A stretch of DNA of 64,000 nt from CAYRYU01 sp964428355 (GCA_964428355.1 CAYRYU010000015.1:1-64000), one strand, 5' to 3'; counted from the stretch's first letter, positions 8,034 through 17,310 are shown. Numbers and translations are program-made. The notes: generated by a model not told the origin, from the letters alone.

Positions 8034-9185
8034 TTACTGCTGCGGCCCGTTCCTGTCGAGGAAACCCATGACGTTCTTGTAGCGGAACATCTGGCCCACG
8101 AGCAGGGAAACATGCTGGAACTGAGCTTCGGGGGTGTCGAGGACGAAATCCATGGCGACCTCGTTTCCACTTCCCCCGACGGTCACCCGTCCGAGGGTGT
8201 CGCGATCGACGTCCCGGGAACTCCGCTCGCCGATGCGGGTAACCTGCTCGGAGATCAGCTCCCGAAGGGCATCAGCTGATTCCTGGCTCTTCTGGTTGAT
8301 CGAGTAATGGACCATGTAGGCGGCGGCATTTCTGGAATCCACATCCCAGCGGTATTTGACATTGATCGATTCGCTATTGGCCAGCTGTCCACGGATCCTT
8401 TCCTCGAGAGGGATTCCATCGTTCTCGGCGGCTTCGAGTCCGAGGGACTTGGAGATTTTTTTCATTCCGTTTGCGACTGCCTGGCGGAGTTTTCCCTTGG
8501 GCTTGTTGAACACCACGATCCGTTCGATCTCTCGCTTGGTAAGGCTGAGAGTGGTCTCGCCCTCGACCTGGTTGGGAATCTCGGGATTGAGGGCATCCTT
8601 CCCCTGAACGACCCGGAGGGTTTCCTCGAGGGCGCCGAATTCATCCTTGGGAACGGCTGCGAAGATGAAAGCCCTCTTGTCGGGAATCTGGCAGACGCAG
8701 ACTTCGTAGGGGCGCTCGGAGTAGGCGAACCGGGTGACGGGAACCCCTTCGATCTCGGTTTCCGAAACCTGACCCGCTCCCCGATTCCGACTCATGTATT
8801 CCTCGTAGTCCTTTTCCATGGCGGACCGGATGTCCTTGAATTTGAAATCACCCACCCCGACGAAAACTGCCGAACTCTTTCCGGAAGAACCCTTGTTGAT
8901 CACGAAACCGGCGTTTAGTTCGGATTTCCGGGGATTGGGGATTCCCATATGGCTCGCCTTGATTCCAAGGGCGGTCCGCCGGATCAGGCCAAACTCACCC
9001 TGGTTCTTGAGGTCGGTGTAAAGGTAGTCGGACATGTTTCGGAGATTGACGAGGTTCAAATCCTTGGGATCCGAAACGATCGGGATCCCGCGGCCGTTGG
9101 TCAGGTTTCGGGCTTCGGAAATCGCTCCGAGCGCAAGGATGGCAACCAGGACGGAACACACGATGAACAGAATCGACTTTTTCAC
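8034..9185 (-). CDS. Secreted protein of unknown function
   Basis: This encodes 383 residues with a clear signal peptide (MKKSILFIVCSVLVAILALG, then AISEARN). No domain is recognised. The mature part is mixed alpha/beta with a repeated plan: a strand-rich block with SSAVFVGVGDFKFKDIRSAM and a later IKVKYRWDVDSRNAAAYMVH region. A single CVC pair occurs near residue 165. It is the last gene of a likely minus-strand set with the PhnD-like binding protein and the large metallopeptidase, 30 bp downstream of the former. The N-terminal ATG follows an AGGA-type site (reverse complement of the TCCTCC at 9188). Confidence 0.7.
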   Translation of the reverse strand: MKKSILFIVCSVLVAILALGAISEARNLTNGRGIPIVSDPKDLNLVNLRNMSDYLYTDLKNQGEFGLIRRTALGIKASHMGIPNPRKSELNAGFVINKGSSGKSSAVFVGVGDFKFKDIRSAMEKDYEEYMSRNRGAGQVSETEIEGVPVTRFAYSERPYEVCVCQIPDKRAFIFAAVPKDEFGALEETLRVVQGKDALNPEIPNQVEGETTLSLTKREIERIVVFNKPKGKLRQAVANGMKKISKSLGLEAAENDGIPLEERIRGQLANSESINVKYRWDVDSRNAAAYMVHYSINQKSQESADALRELISEQVTRIGERSSRDVDRDTLGRVTVGGSGNEVAMDFVLDTPEAQFQHVSLLVGQMFRYKNVMGFLDRNGPQQ

Positions 9186-9215
9186 AATTCCTCCAGCACT
9201 TTCATTTGGATTCGA

Positions 9216-10109
9216 TCAGAACTGTCCGAGCTTTCCAAGGAAATTTTTCACATCGACATAGGCTTTTTTCAGGTCAGGCCGGAACCCACTCACATAGCTG
9301 CCTTTGAAGGGAGAATCGTTCTTCTTGATTTCATCACCGAAATCCTTGAGAGCGAGTCGAAGCTTATCGATCGTTTGTTTCCCAAGTTCCCGGCGGCAGA
9401 CGAAAGCGTCATTTGGAATCCGATCTGGGATGAGTTTCACGATACGAAAATCGTTGATCGAAAGGTCGTGCTTGTCGCCGATCTGATTTTTCGTATAGAG
9501 GAAGATGTTCTCGAAACTGGCGGTGACATCGACCCGGCCCTCGAGAAGAGCCCGGATCGCCTGCTCGTGGTTCCCGAAAAAGACGGGGGTGTAAAGGGGC
9601 CTGGTTTCATCGTAAAGGCCCTGTTCACGGAGGGTGATCGCGGGATAGACGAAACCGGAAGCGGAATGCTTGTCCACGAAGCCGATCTTTTTCCCCTTGA
9701 GATCCTGGATGGAAAAGATTTTCGAGTCCTTGCGGCCCATCAGGATCGCGTGGTAGAAGGGCATTCCCTTCTCGAGAGCGGTTCCGAGGTATTCGAGGCC
9801 ATCCTGATCCATGCAGAGGGCGTAGATGATGGGCGCGAGCATGGCCATATCAAGGTTCTCATGATCGACTTCGTTGAGAACGGTGTAGTAGTCATGGAAC
9901 AGCTTGAGAACGACCTTTTCCCCGGTCCGTGCGGAAAGGAAATCGACGAAGGGTTGAAGGCTCCGGGTTTGGATCTTGGGATCCGCATACATGACCATCC
10001 CGAAGGTCAAGGTCCTTTCGGGCGCCGCAACCTTGGCGGCATCCGGGGCGGACACCGCGGCCATCGTGACTAGGCCGAACAGGAGGAGGAGACACAGGTT
10101 CCGCTTCAT
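9216..10109 (-). CDS. PhnD-like periplasmic binding protein (phosphate/phosphite/phosphonate type)
   Basis: This encodes 297 residues. The start is set at the ATG at 10109 (MKRNLCLLLLFGLVTMAAVSA, a signal peptide); another ATG lies 18 nt upstream. The body matches the PhnD/PtxB binding-protein family: LTFGMVMYADPKIQ at the first strand, FVDFLSARTGEKVVLK, a lobe-two block IQDLKGKKIGFVDKHSASGF and VFFGNHEQAIRALLEGRVDV. In these proteins Ser/Thr residues of the SASG/STSG loop hold the phosphorus group. No permease or ATPase gene is nearby, so it may serve as a sensor, partner a distant transporter or have another oxyanion ligand. Its neighbours are secreted proteins. Confidence 0.8.
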   Translation of the reverse strand: MKRNLCLLLLFGLVTMAAVSAPDAAKVAAPERTLTFGMVMYADPKIQTRSLQPFVDFLSARTGEKVVLKLFHDYYTVLNEVDHENLDMAMLAPIIYALCMDQDGLEYLGTALEKGMPFYHAILMGRKDSKIFSIQDLKGKKIGFVDKHSASGFVYPAITLREQGLYDETRPLYTPVFFGNHEQAIRALLEGRVDVTASFENIFLYTKNQIGDKHDLSINDFRIVKLIPDRIPNDAFVCRRELGKQTIDKLRLALKDFGDEIKKNDSPFKGSYVSGFRPDLKKAYVDVKNFLGKLGQF

Positions 10110-10210
10110 TTTTCCATTTTTCTCCATTGTGGGAAATTCCCCGGGGGGAAACCCCCGGGTTTTCGACCGAGACATTTTTTCAGGGCTTCCATACGCTTCC
10201 GCTTTCCGCC

Positions 10211-13200
10211 TCAGGGAAGGATTCCCATTTCGAAACCGGGGACGTCGTCTCCCGCGGAAGCCGCCACTGAAACGGGATGCCCGGCGGAGGTCGACGGACC
10301 CTGGACCGTCCACTGGATTTCCACTGAATCCCAGGGGGAGAGCGTCCGCGGTTTGGGAGCTGCCGTGACCTGTGTATCGGGGGCCCCGTAGAGGGTGAAG
10401 GAGACCTCTGACGGTTTGGGGGAAAGCAGCGTGACGACGGCGGTCACGATCCATCCCGGGCCTTCCTGCCTGATCTGGAGCTGCGAAACACCGACGGTGG
10501 GTGTCATTTCGTCGGTCTTGTCCTTTCCGAGGATTCGGGATACCTCGGAAAAGTATCTCTCGCTCGCCAGGACTGCGGAATCCGCCTTGGCCTCGAGGTC
10601 CGAGTCGGGGAGGACCCCGGCTGCGGCCGGAAGGACCGCGGCCAGGAGCTCACACCGCCCCAGATCGGCCTGCACAGCCTGGTCAACGAGGCCGTCGAGT
10701 TCCCCCTCACGGGAGGTGGTGGAGAGCGAGGCCTGGCAGGAAAGGGCGCAAAGCTTCTCGGTGGGTTCGAGGTTTTCCTCGAAGGCCACAAGTTGCTGTG
10801 TCAGCGCGGTCAGGGCGGGCAGGTCCTTTTTCTGGAAGGCGGCCTTGACGCGTTCGGCCGTCTCCCGGTAGTCCGACTTGAGCGTGGCGAGAACCTTCAA
10901 CTGGCCGCCCAGCTTGTCGGTCGGAACTGGAAGCCGGGTGGAAACGGATTTCGTTTCGGGAAGGGGAGTTTCGGGGTGCCAGGACAAGTGGAGCCCCTCG
11001 GTCAATCGTTCCTTGGCGTGGGAGAATTGAATGGCCGTGTTGACCATTCCATGTACCAGCGCGCCACCGGAAAAGGTAGCCGCAACGATTCCGACCACCT
11101 TCGAGATGTTCGTGGGATCGATGAGGGAAGCGTAGCCCGCGATCTGGGCGACTGCCTTCGCGATCTTGGCGACCTCGATCTCCTTCATCGTGAAGTCATG
11201 TTTCTTAACTATCTGCGTGATGAACTTCTCGAAGACGGAGTTCGCGGTGGCGGGATCCTGGTCGTCGAGCACGGCCTTGTTGGCGTCCGCGGTGGTGGCC
11301 CCGAAATCGTTTTTGAGGGCCTGCGCGGTTCCGGCGTCGACGAACTCCTGGGTCTTCGCGACGTATCCGATCTTGGGGATACTGACGAACGCGTATTTCG
11401 AGGCGGTTTTAGCGGCCCATCCCCACATCCACTTGTCGCTCTCCTGCACCTCGACATGGAGGAACCGGGCGGCGACGTTTGCGCCCAACTGGACGACGAT
11501 CGGGACAATTGTGTTGTAGGGGGGCTTCATCTTGCCCGAAAGGAGGTTGACAGTCCGGACGACGATTCCGAGCGATTTTCCGATGATGACCCGGACAACC
11601 TTCTGGACCAGGGTTCCGATTATGGGGACATCCTGGAGGCCGCCCGCGATCGAAAGGAGGGTCTTCCGGCCGGTGAGAACCAGGCGGATTCCTTCATAGG
11701 TGCAGGTTCCAAAATCCTCCGCCATGATGAGGTTGTTGTCGTAGACCTTCTCGATCAGGTTCTCGTAAACGGTCAGGCGGCGGAGGGACTCCTTTTCGGT
11801 ATCGTTCGCTCCGTTGTTCTTGAGGTTGTCGATGTAAACCTGCGCGGCCTTTTCATCGTAATCGACGATCCCGAGGCCGTCGGGAAGCGGGATGTTGGGG
11901 AGGTTCAGGCTGAGCTGGAGGAGCTTGTACATCTGCAGGATCTGGCCCTCGACGAACTGCGGATCGATCTTGAGATGGGTCAGGGAGTGGATCAGCTCCT
12001 GCTTTTTACCATGCAGGTAGACGATATTGGTATGCGACGTGTCGGAATCGTCACCCAGGGTTTCGACTCCGGCCCCGTTCTGGATGACGGGTTCGACTTT
12101 GAAAAGGGGCCCCAGGGTCTCGATCACTTTCGGATCCCAGGATTCGCCGTGGCTGCCCGCGAAGGATTGCTTCTGGGCGACGAGTTTGAGGAGATCCTGG
12201 AAAGCAGGCTTCGAACCCAGCTCGGCGAGGATCTTCGCGTTTTCCCCCGCAGCGGGAGTCTTGGCGGGATCAAGGAGTTCGGCTGCCCGTACGTTCAGGT
12301 CACCGAATCCGGTGACTGCGGAAAGGTATAGGGGTTCGAGGGTCTTTTTTGCCGGAACCTGGGGTTTCACCAGCGCGATCAACTGGAACCCGCGTTCGAT
12401 GCCTGCCAGAAGCGCTTTGAAAGTCGGCGCAGCGGTGAAGACCGGAGTCAACTCGTAGGACAGTTCCTTGTCGGAAACGTTCCCAACCACGACCGTGGCC
12501 CGCTTGACTGCCGCTCCGAGACCGGCGATATCGATCTTCGCGACGTAATCCTTGTCGACCGGGACATCGGCCACGAGGGTCTTTTCACCTTCGGTGACCA
12601 GCCGGATGGTGAAGGCATTCTTGGGACCGAAAACGCCCTTCTTTCCCTTGAATTCGAAGGAAAGCCTGCCCTGGATGGGAAGAAGCGGGGCCTGCTCCCC
12701 CGAAACGGGAATCTGGGCATGGTCGATGGAAACAAGGTCCTTGTTGAAGATCGAAACGTTGAGCCTCTTGATCGGGGTATCGGTGAAAGGCCCGACCTTG
12801 AAGGTGAACCCTTCCCCGGCGACTTGCGTGAGAACGGATTTCCCGGGTTCGAGCTCACGGGAATTGGGCGGCCAGAGCGCCTGAGGAGCGGCAACGCCTT
12901 CGTCGATGCTCCAGATGACAATGCCCGGCTTACCAACGGAGATTTCGATGCTGTCGGCGATGGTGGGCTGGGCGGGCGTCCAGAAGGGCTCGCAGTAGCT
13001 GCGGAAGTAGTCGTTCGCCCATCCCTGGATCTTTTCCTGGATGACAGCGGTGTCGAGGCCGGGAACCACGGTCTTCGAAAGAACCCGCAGCGGATGGTTG
13101 GAATCGTACCAGTATTTCCCAGCGTTGATACCCGGATCAGCGAGAATGTTCGCGATCGACCAGTCCGCGAAGACCTGGGCGAAGGTAGTGGGAACCCCCG

Positions 13201-14155
13201 CGCGGACCAGGGCGGAGTCGATCCCCTCGATGCTGCGTCCCGGGTCCGAGGTGATGGCCAGCGAGGTGGGCATCGCGACTCCGGGATACTTGGTGTAGAG
13301 GTAGTAGAAGAAAAGGTAGACAGCGCCGTAATCCTCGATGGTGTTCTTGAAATTTGTCAGGCACCAATCGGGGTTGCGTTCGAACGAGAGAATCTGGGAG
13401 GGAATCCCGAAACCGCAGGCGTGGAAGGCATACTGAGAGTTGCCCTCGTTGACGAACTTGGTCTCGCGCGCATCCTGGTTGAAATGAATCAGGTGCTGAA
13501 ACTCATGGGCAACGATGCCCATGTAGAAAAGGCTTTTGGGGTCGGAAGGGTTGCAATCGAGATAGATCATTTCCCGCTCGTTGCTCTGGGGGAAATCCTT
13601 CGTGGAGTACTCGTTCAGGGGGAAGAAGTATCCGCCCACGTAGCCCTTTCCGGGTGCCCATCCGTCCTGGATGTCGAGAACCAGGAGCGTAACCCGGTCG
13701 TCGCCGTCGATCCCGGGCTTCGGTTCGCTTCCGAAAGTGCCCGTGTCGACTGGATAGATCTTGTTGTCGAACTGTCCGACCAGAGAATCGACGGTGGAAT
13801 CGTCGATCTCCTGGCCCTTTTCAACGTAGAGGTAGCAGGTCTTCCCGATCTTGCGGAGGACCGCCGTGACCTGAACGAACTGGCTTGTAGCCACGTTCAT
13901 CGCCCAGAAGGTTTCCTCCCCTCCGACGGGGATTCCGTCCTTTTTCTTTCCGTGCTTGACGGGTTGGAACTTTGAAGCCGCTTCCTGAGCCATTTCATGG
14001 AACATGGGAGTGGCATCGTACCAGAAAGGTTTCTGGGGATCCACTTGGGGAAGAGGGATCAGCTTGACCGCACCCGGATCGGGAACCGCAGTCACCTGGC
14101 CAAAAGCCGCGGTCGCAAAAAGCAGGACAAGAATTATGGAAAACCAACGTTTCAT
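10211..14155 (-). CDS. Very large secreted zinc metallopeptidase (HExxH, M30-like)
   Basis: This encodes 1314 residues with a signal peptide (MKRWFSIILVLLFATAAFGQ). The ATG at 14155 has GGAGG upstream. The zinc site is HEFQHLIH at residues 217-224 (H217, E218, H221), followed by VNEGNSQYA with E237 as the likely third ligand. This HExxH-x(n)-NEG arrangement is seen in the hyicolysin-type (M30) and related secreted gluzincins. The region before it (KIYPVDTGTFG, DDRVTLLVLDIQDG) also fits that group. After about residue 420 come beta-rich domains, a helical middle part and a final immunoglobulin-like region. The end PGFEMGILP shows no sorting signal. Likely role: extracellular protein breakdown or envelope remodelling; substrate unknown. 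Confidence 0.8.
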   Translation of the reverse strand: MKRWFSIILVLLFATAAFGQVTAVPDPGAVKLIPLPQVDPQKPFWYDATPMFHEMAQEAASKFQPVKHGKKKDGIPVGGEETFWAMNVATSQFVQVTAVLRKIGKTCYLYVEKGQEIDDSTVDSLVGQFDNKIYPVDTGTFGSEPKPGIDGDDRVTLLVLDIQDGWAPGKGYVGGYFFPLNEYSTKDFPQSNEREMIYLDCNPSDPKSLFYMGIVAHEFQHLIHFNQDARETKFVNEGNSQYAFHACGFGIPSQILSFERNPDWCLTNFKNTIEDYGAVYLFFYYLYTKYPGVAMPTSLAITSDPGRSIEGIDSALVRAGVPTTFAQVFADWSIANILADPGINAGKYWYDSNHPLRVLSKTVVPGLDTAVIQEKIQGWANDYFRSYCEPFWTPAQPTIADSIEISVGKPGIVIWSIDEGVAAPQALWPPNSRELEPGKSVLTQVAGEGFTFKVGPFTDTPIKRLNVSIFNKDLVSIDHAQIPVSGEQAPLLPIQGRLSFEFKGKKGVFGPKNAFTIRLVTEGEKTLVADVPVDKDYVAKIDIAGLGAAVKRATVVVGNVSDKELSYELTPVFTAAPTFKALLAGIERGFQLIALVKPQVPAKKTLEPLYLSAVTGFGDLNVRAAELLDPAKTPAAGENAKILAELGSKPAFQDLLKLVAQKQSFAGSHGESWDPKVIETLGPLFKVEPVIQNGAGVETLGDDSDTSHTNIVYLHGKKQELIHSLTHLKIDPQFVEGQILQMYKLLQLSLNLPNIPLPDGLGIVDYDEKAAQVYIDNLKNNGANDTEKESLRRLTVYENLIEKVYDNNLIMAEDFGTCTYEGIRLVLTGRKTLLSIAGGLQDVPIIGTLVQKVVRVIIGKSLGIVVRTVNLLSGKMKPPYNTIVPIVVQLGANVAARFLHVEVQESDKWMWGWAAKTASKYAFVSIPKIGYVAKTQEFVDAGTAQALKNDFGATTADANKAVLDDQDPATANSVFEKFITQIVKKHDFTMKEIEVAKIAKAVAQIAGYASLIDPTNISKVVGIVAATFSGGALVHGMVNTAIQFSHAKERLTEGLHLSWHPETPLPETKSVSTRLPVPTDKLGGQLKVLATLKSDYRETAERVKAAFQKKDLPALTALTQQLVAFEENLEPTEKLCALSCQASLSTTSREGELDGLVDQAVQADLGRCELLAAVLPAAAGVLPDSDLEAKADSAVLASERYFSEVSRILGKDKTDEMTPTVGVSQLQIRQEGPGWIVTAVVTLLSPKPSEVSFTLYGAPDTQVTAAPKPRTLSPWDSVEIQWTVQGPSTSAGHPVSVAASAGDDVPGFEMGILP

Positions 14156-14196
14156 CAGAGCCCTCCTCGATACTTCTCTCTCAGTAGACAAATACC

Positions 14197-14225
14197 AGAC
14201 TAGCATATAGAAATTCCGGTATCAA
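14197..14225 (-). promoter_or_regulatory. Promoter of the metallopeptidase gene
   Basis: Read on the minus strand, TTGATA (14220-14225) and TAGTCT (14197-14202) are separated by 17 bp. The predicted transcript would start about 35 nt before the ATG at 14155, leaving room for its GGAGG site. Confidence 0.5.
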
Positions 14226-14322
14226 CTCTGGATCAAGAAAATTTGTGGCATGGTCGATGCTGGAAAAGGTAGGTTCGAGCAAATTCCCCGGGGAGGTTTC
14301 CGGAAATGATGGAGGGAATGTT

Positions 14323-15942
14323 ATGGCCAACCCGACAATCCCAGGCAGCCCCAACGCCCAAATCCAGGACCGGATCAAGGGAGTACTATTCGGACACGCG
14401 ATTGGGGATGCACTTGGAGTTGGGGCCAAGTTCCTTTCCAAACAGGAAGTGGGGCAAATCTACCCCAACGGATTGAGAGAGATTTCCGACATCATCCTTC
14501 AGGATCACACCCGCCGGTGGCGAAAGGGGGACTTCACCGAGGCCACGGGCCACATGCTGTGCACACTTGATGCCCTCGCGGCGAATGACGGTATCCAATC
14601 GGAAACCCTGGCCCGTCTCCTGCTCGAGCGCTTCGGAAACGATGGGGCACGTGGGATGAAGAAGGTGTTTGCATTCCGGGTGTTTCGCACCGATCCCCTT
14701 CGTGCAGCACGTCAGGCTCTGGAGAAGTCGGGAGGGAGATTCGAGGATAACGGTGCCCTTTTTCGTGCACCCGCAATAGGAGTCTGGAACCTTGAAAACC
14801 TTGAGAAAACCCGTGAGAATTCCAGGCTCGCCTGCCTTGTCACGCACGCCTCAGACTCCTGCGTTGCGGACTGCATTGCGATTTCCTGCGCGATCGCAGC
14901 ACTGATCAATGGCTCAACTGTTGAGGAAGCCATCAGGACCGCGGATGAACTGACCGGCGGAAGATTGGGCGGATTTTTTTCGAAGGGGATCGATGCTCCG
15001 TTTTCCGAAAGTCCCCTGCCCGAAGAGAGCAGCGCCCGGACCTCGACCTTGGCATTCCACGTATTGAAACATGCCGGGTCTTTTCAGGAGGGCCTGGAAG
15101 CGGTAATTCGCGAAGGCGGTGATTCCACCGGGAATGGCGCGGTTGCTGGAGCACTGCTCGGGGCCAGATTCGGATTTTCGGGGATTGGGGCCAACCTTAT
15201 CCAGCAGTTGAGGGGTGGTTCCGAAATCGAGGAAAGGCTACAAGGCCGCTTCAAGGGGAGTCCTTCCCTTCCGGGCGAAGGGGAGATGGTTCACCTTGGC
15301 CCTGGAGACCATTTTTCCCCGGGCGGATGTATGAACCTTCCCCCGATGAGATTCCTGTTCGCATTGAACCGCGGTTTCACCGCGATAGTCCGCTGGTGCG
15401 CATGCTTCGTCGTGAAACTGGTTTCCCTTCTCACGGGCTGGATAACCGAAGACACATTTTACGTTGTCAATGACGAGCTGGGCGAAGAGGTCGTCGAGTT
15501 CATGGGAGGACCGAAGCGCGACACATGGATTCTGAGGGTTCTGGTTTTCTTTGTCCTGGCTTTCGCGATCATCCAGATCTGGTTGGTTTTTCTGAACGCG
15601 TTCGGAGGCTTCCCCCGCCTGAACCTTCAGGACGTCGGGGGTGCGTTTTCCCATGCAACCCAGTCCACCACGGCCCGGGAACCTCGTTTGGAAGCGGGAG
15701 TGCGAAGGGATCCGTCTTCACCCCGTGAGGAAAACCGGGCATCGGGTTCGGTTTTCGTTACCGGAAAGGGTCCAGCAACGATCTTCGGAAGAAGGGCAAC
15801 CCCAGAGTGTTTTAACCAGGGTTCCACAAAAGATCGTGAAGACCGGTGCAGGGTTTGCGGAGCACTTCTCTGGTTCTTCCCTTTTGAAACGCGAGTTTCA
15901 CACCATCCTTCCCATCAGGGGTCAAACCATTCTGGCCAATGA
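14323..15942 (+). CDS. ADP-ribosylglycohydrolase-like membrane protein with degraded metal motifs
   Basis: This encodes 539 residues; the start ATG at 14323 has GGAGGG upstream. Residues 15-320 match the all-alpha ADP-ribosylglycohydrolase (DraG/ARH) fold: RIKGVLFGHAIGDALGVGAKF at the N-terminus (usual GxxxGDAxG), VTHASDSCVADCIAISCA in the middle, and GGDSTGNGAVAGALLGARFG near 275. Catalytic family members bind two Mg ions with T-D-D-T in the first region and D-x-D-T in the last. Here the first region reads WRKGDFTEATGH and the last GGDSTGN, so several metal Asp are missing. Two membrane segments (near 370-395 and 430-455) and a Ser/Arg-rich tail follow. It is probably a binding pseudoenzyme, or has a changed reaction. 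Confidence 0.75.
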   Translation: MANPTIPGSPNAQIQDRIKGVLFGHAIGDALGVGAKFLSKQEVGQIYPNGLREISDIILQDHTRRWRKGDFTEATGHMLCTLDALAANDGIQSETLARLLLERFGNDGARGMKKVFAFRVFRTDPLRAARQALEKSGGRFEDNGALFRAPAIGVWNLENLEKTRENSRLACLVTHASDSCVADCIAISCAIAALINGSTVEEAIRTADELTGGRLGGFFSKGIDAPFSESPLPEESSARTSTLAFHVLKHAGSFQEGLEAVIREGGDSTGNGAVAGALLGARFGFSGIGANLIQQLRGGSEIEERLQGRFKGSPSLPGEGEMVHLGPGDHFSPGGCMNLPPMRFLFALNRGFTAIVRWCACFVVKLVSLLTGWITEDTFYVVNDELGEEVVEFMGGPKRDTWILRVLVFFVLAFAIIQIWLVFLNAFGGFPRLNLQDVGGAFSHATQSTTAREPRLEAGVRRDPSSPREENRASGSVFVTGKGPATIFGRRATPECFNQGSTKDREDRCRVCGALLWFFPFETRVSHHPSHQGSNHSGQ

Positions 15943-16205
15943 TTGCAAGGTTTTCGGACCGGAATTCAATCCGAGACGAGAGGATGGGGCCCCAAAGCCC
16001 CGATGACAAGGGAATAAAGGATGGCAGAGACCAGGTTTCCAATGAAAGCGGCTTCCATCGACGTCGAAAAAGTGAGTTTTTCCTTGAAGCACCTGGGGTC
16101 TCTTCTTGAGCCGAGAAAAAGAAGGCCACCCTCCCCCAGTAAAACGGCGAGTTCCCCGATCAGAACCGGAGTCCACTCTCCTCTCGAGCAGGAACCGAAA
16201 CCGGT

Positions 16206-17087
16206 TCATCTGGCAGGAAGGGTCGATGTTGCGGAGCCTCCTGCGGGAGCCCGTTTTTCCTGAACGAACCGGTCAGCCTCGGCGATCAACTCCGTTGAAA
16301 GGATTTCCAGGCCTTTCGCCATGGCTTTTCGGATCACCTGGCGGAACTCCTGGACAAAATCCTGTTCCTGGCTGACAGTGTAGGTTTCCAATTCCTTTTC
16401 GTCGAGGGACCGGAACAAGAAGGCGATCTGGGTGGCGACCTGGACTTTCAACGACTTCTCAACCTGCGGTCGGGCGGCGGCTTCGGCTTCCTGGAGAACC
16501 TTTTCCCCCTTCCGACGCTCGGTGGGAACAAGCCTGTCAAGGATTCGAAGGGTCATTCCCATTACGAGAAGGGCATCCCTCACCCCCTGTTCGGTTATCC
16601 CGGCATCCTTGTCCAGCCGTTCGAGGAGCGCGGTGCGGGAGGCGGAAAGCGGCTTTTCCTGGATCTGTTTGGAAAAACTCTCGAGGGCTGGAAAGGCGTC
16701 AGGGGTCATCAGTTCCTTTTCGAGGTCCAGGACTTTCTTCGAGAGCGGTTCTTTGAAAAACTCCTTGAGCCTGTCGAGTTTCGCCGGGGTAAGGTTTTCC
16801 TCGAGATCTTTCCTGATCACGCCAAGGAGGTTGGCTCGCTCGAAACCCTTGAAAACGACTGAATGAAGCTCCTTCAGATCGAGCCCCTCGATCCTGCTTC
16901 CCGCATTGCTCGCCTGTTCGATGCTGCCCATGAGCATTACCGGGTAGCTTTCGATGTTCTGACGGATCTGGGAAAGTTCGAGCAACTCATCGACCGGGGA
17001 TCTTTCGGATGCCCAACCGTGGAAGGCTGCAAAAATGCAGAGAAGGAGGACCATGGAAACCACGATGGAACTTGGGTATCTGGCCAT
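16206..17087 (-). CDS. Secreted helical protein, DUF2059-like
   Basis: This encodes 293 residues with a signal peptide (SIVVSMVLLLCIFAAFHGWA, then SERSP). The mature part is helical and charged. The block ENLTPAKLDRLKEFFKEPL followed by SKKVLDLEKELMTPDAFPAL resembles the DUF2059 domain (short secreted helical proteins where a helix with FY/FFxxPxxxK is typical). A second, looser copy may lie further on. Function of the family is unknown. GAGGTGAATAAGA precedes the ATG, and a TGGTAGAAT extended -10 box lies at 17135-17143 on the minus strand. Confidence 0.7.
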   Translation of the reverse strand: MARYPSSIVVSMVLLLCIFAAFHGWASERSPVDELLELSQIRQNIESYPVMLMGSIEQASNAGSRIEGLDLKELHSVVFKGFERANLLGVIRKDLEENLTPAKLDRLKEFFKEPLSKKVLDLEKELMTPDAFPALESFSKQIQEKPLSASRTALLERLDKDAGITEQGVRDALLVMGMTLRILDRLVPTERRKGEKVLQEAEAAARPQVEKSLKVQVATQIAFLFRSLDEKELETYTVSQEQDFVQEFRQVIRKAMAKGLEILSTELIAEADRFVQEKRAPAGGSATSTLPAR

Positions 17088-17134
17088 TCTTATTCACCTC
17101 GTGGAGATTTGGATCATTGCCAAGCGGCATTAGG

Positions 17135-17143
17135 ATTCTACCA
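17135..17143 (-). promoter_or_regulatory. Extended -10 promoter of the DUF2059-like gene
   Basis: On the minus strand the sequence TGGTAGAAT fits an extended -10 box (TGnTAnnnT). The predicted transcript has a leader of about 40 nt before the ATG at 17087. No good -35 hexamer is seen. It is divergent from the promoter of the Rnf/Nqr cluster. Confidence 0.4.
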
Positions 17144-17208
17144 TAGAAAACGGGTTAGGGATGACTGGAGGACTGGGCGGTTCCCCACTGCACCGAAAGG
17201 GATTTCGT

Positions 17209-17216
17209 GGTAAAGT
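17209..17216 (+). promoter_or_regulatory. Candidate promoter of the Rnf/Nqr-cytochrome cluster
   Basis: GGTAAAGT with T-G just before makes a weak extended -10 box (TAAAGT, 4 of 6 matches). A start about 7 nt downstream falls at 17222-17224, exactly where the 5' strand of the candidate riboswitch helix begins. The -35 region (CTGCAC) is poor. Confidence 0.35.
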
Positions 17217-17221
17217 ATCCC

Positions 17222-17310
17222 GGGTGAGTCACGCCCACCCACCGCATCACGCCTGGCGACGTCCCCCTTCGAGGGATGACGCCCAGAGTCGAAACAAGGA
17301 AGGCTTACCC
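17222..17310 (+). ncRNA. Candidate structured leader (riboswitch-like) of the Rnf/Nqr cluster
   Basis: The 5' strand GGGTGAGTC (17222-17230) can pair with GGCTTACCC (17302-17310), a 9-bp closing helix with two G-U pairs. Inside is a hairpin: GGCG (17255-17258) with CGCC (17280-17283), an ACG/TGA internal loop, then TCCC with GGGA. Three copies of (C/G)ACGCC occur at 17230, 17248 and 17278, and GAGTCGAAAC follows. The 3' strand of the closing helix takes up the last GG of the AAGGAAGG ribosome binding site (17296-17303), so helix formation would block translation of the cluster. Ligand unknown. The link to a Na+/H+-translocating pump makes a cation-sensing class (Na+ DUF1646 motif, Li+ nhaA motifs) worth testing. 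I did not match it to a known consensus. Confidence 0.45.

Noticed and set aside
12719..13975. Plus-strand ORF of 418 codons
   Set aside because: It mirrors the metallopeptidase gene, which has a signal peptide, zinc motif and ribosome binding site on the other strand.
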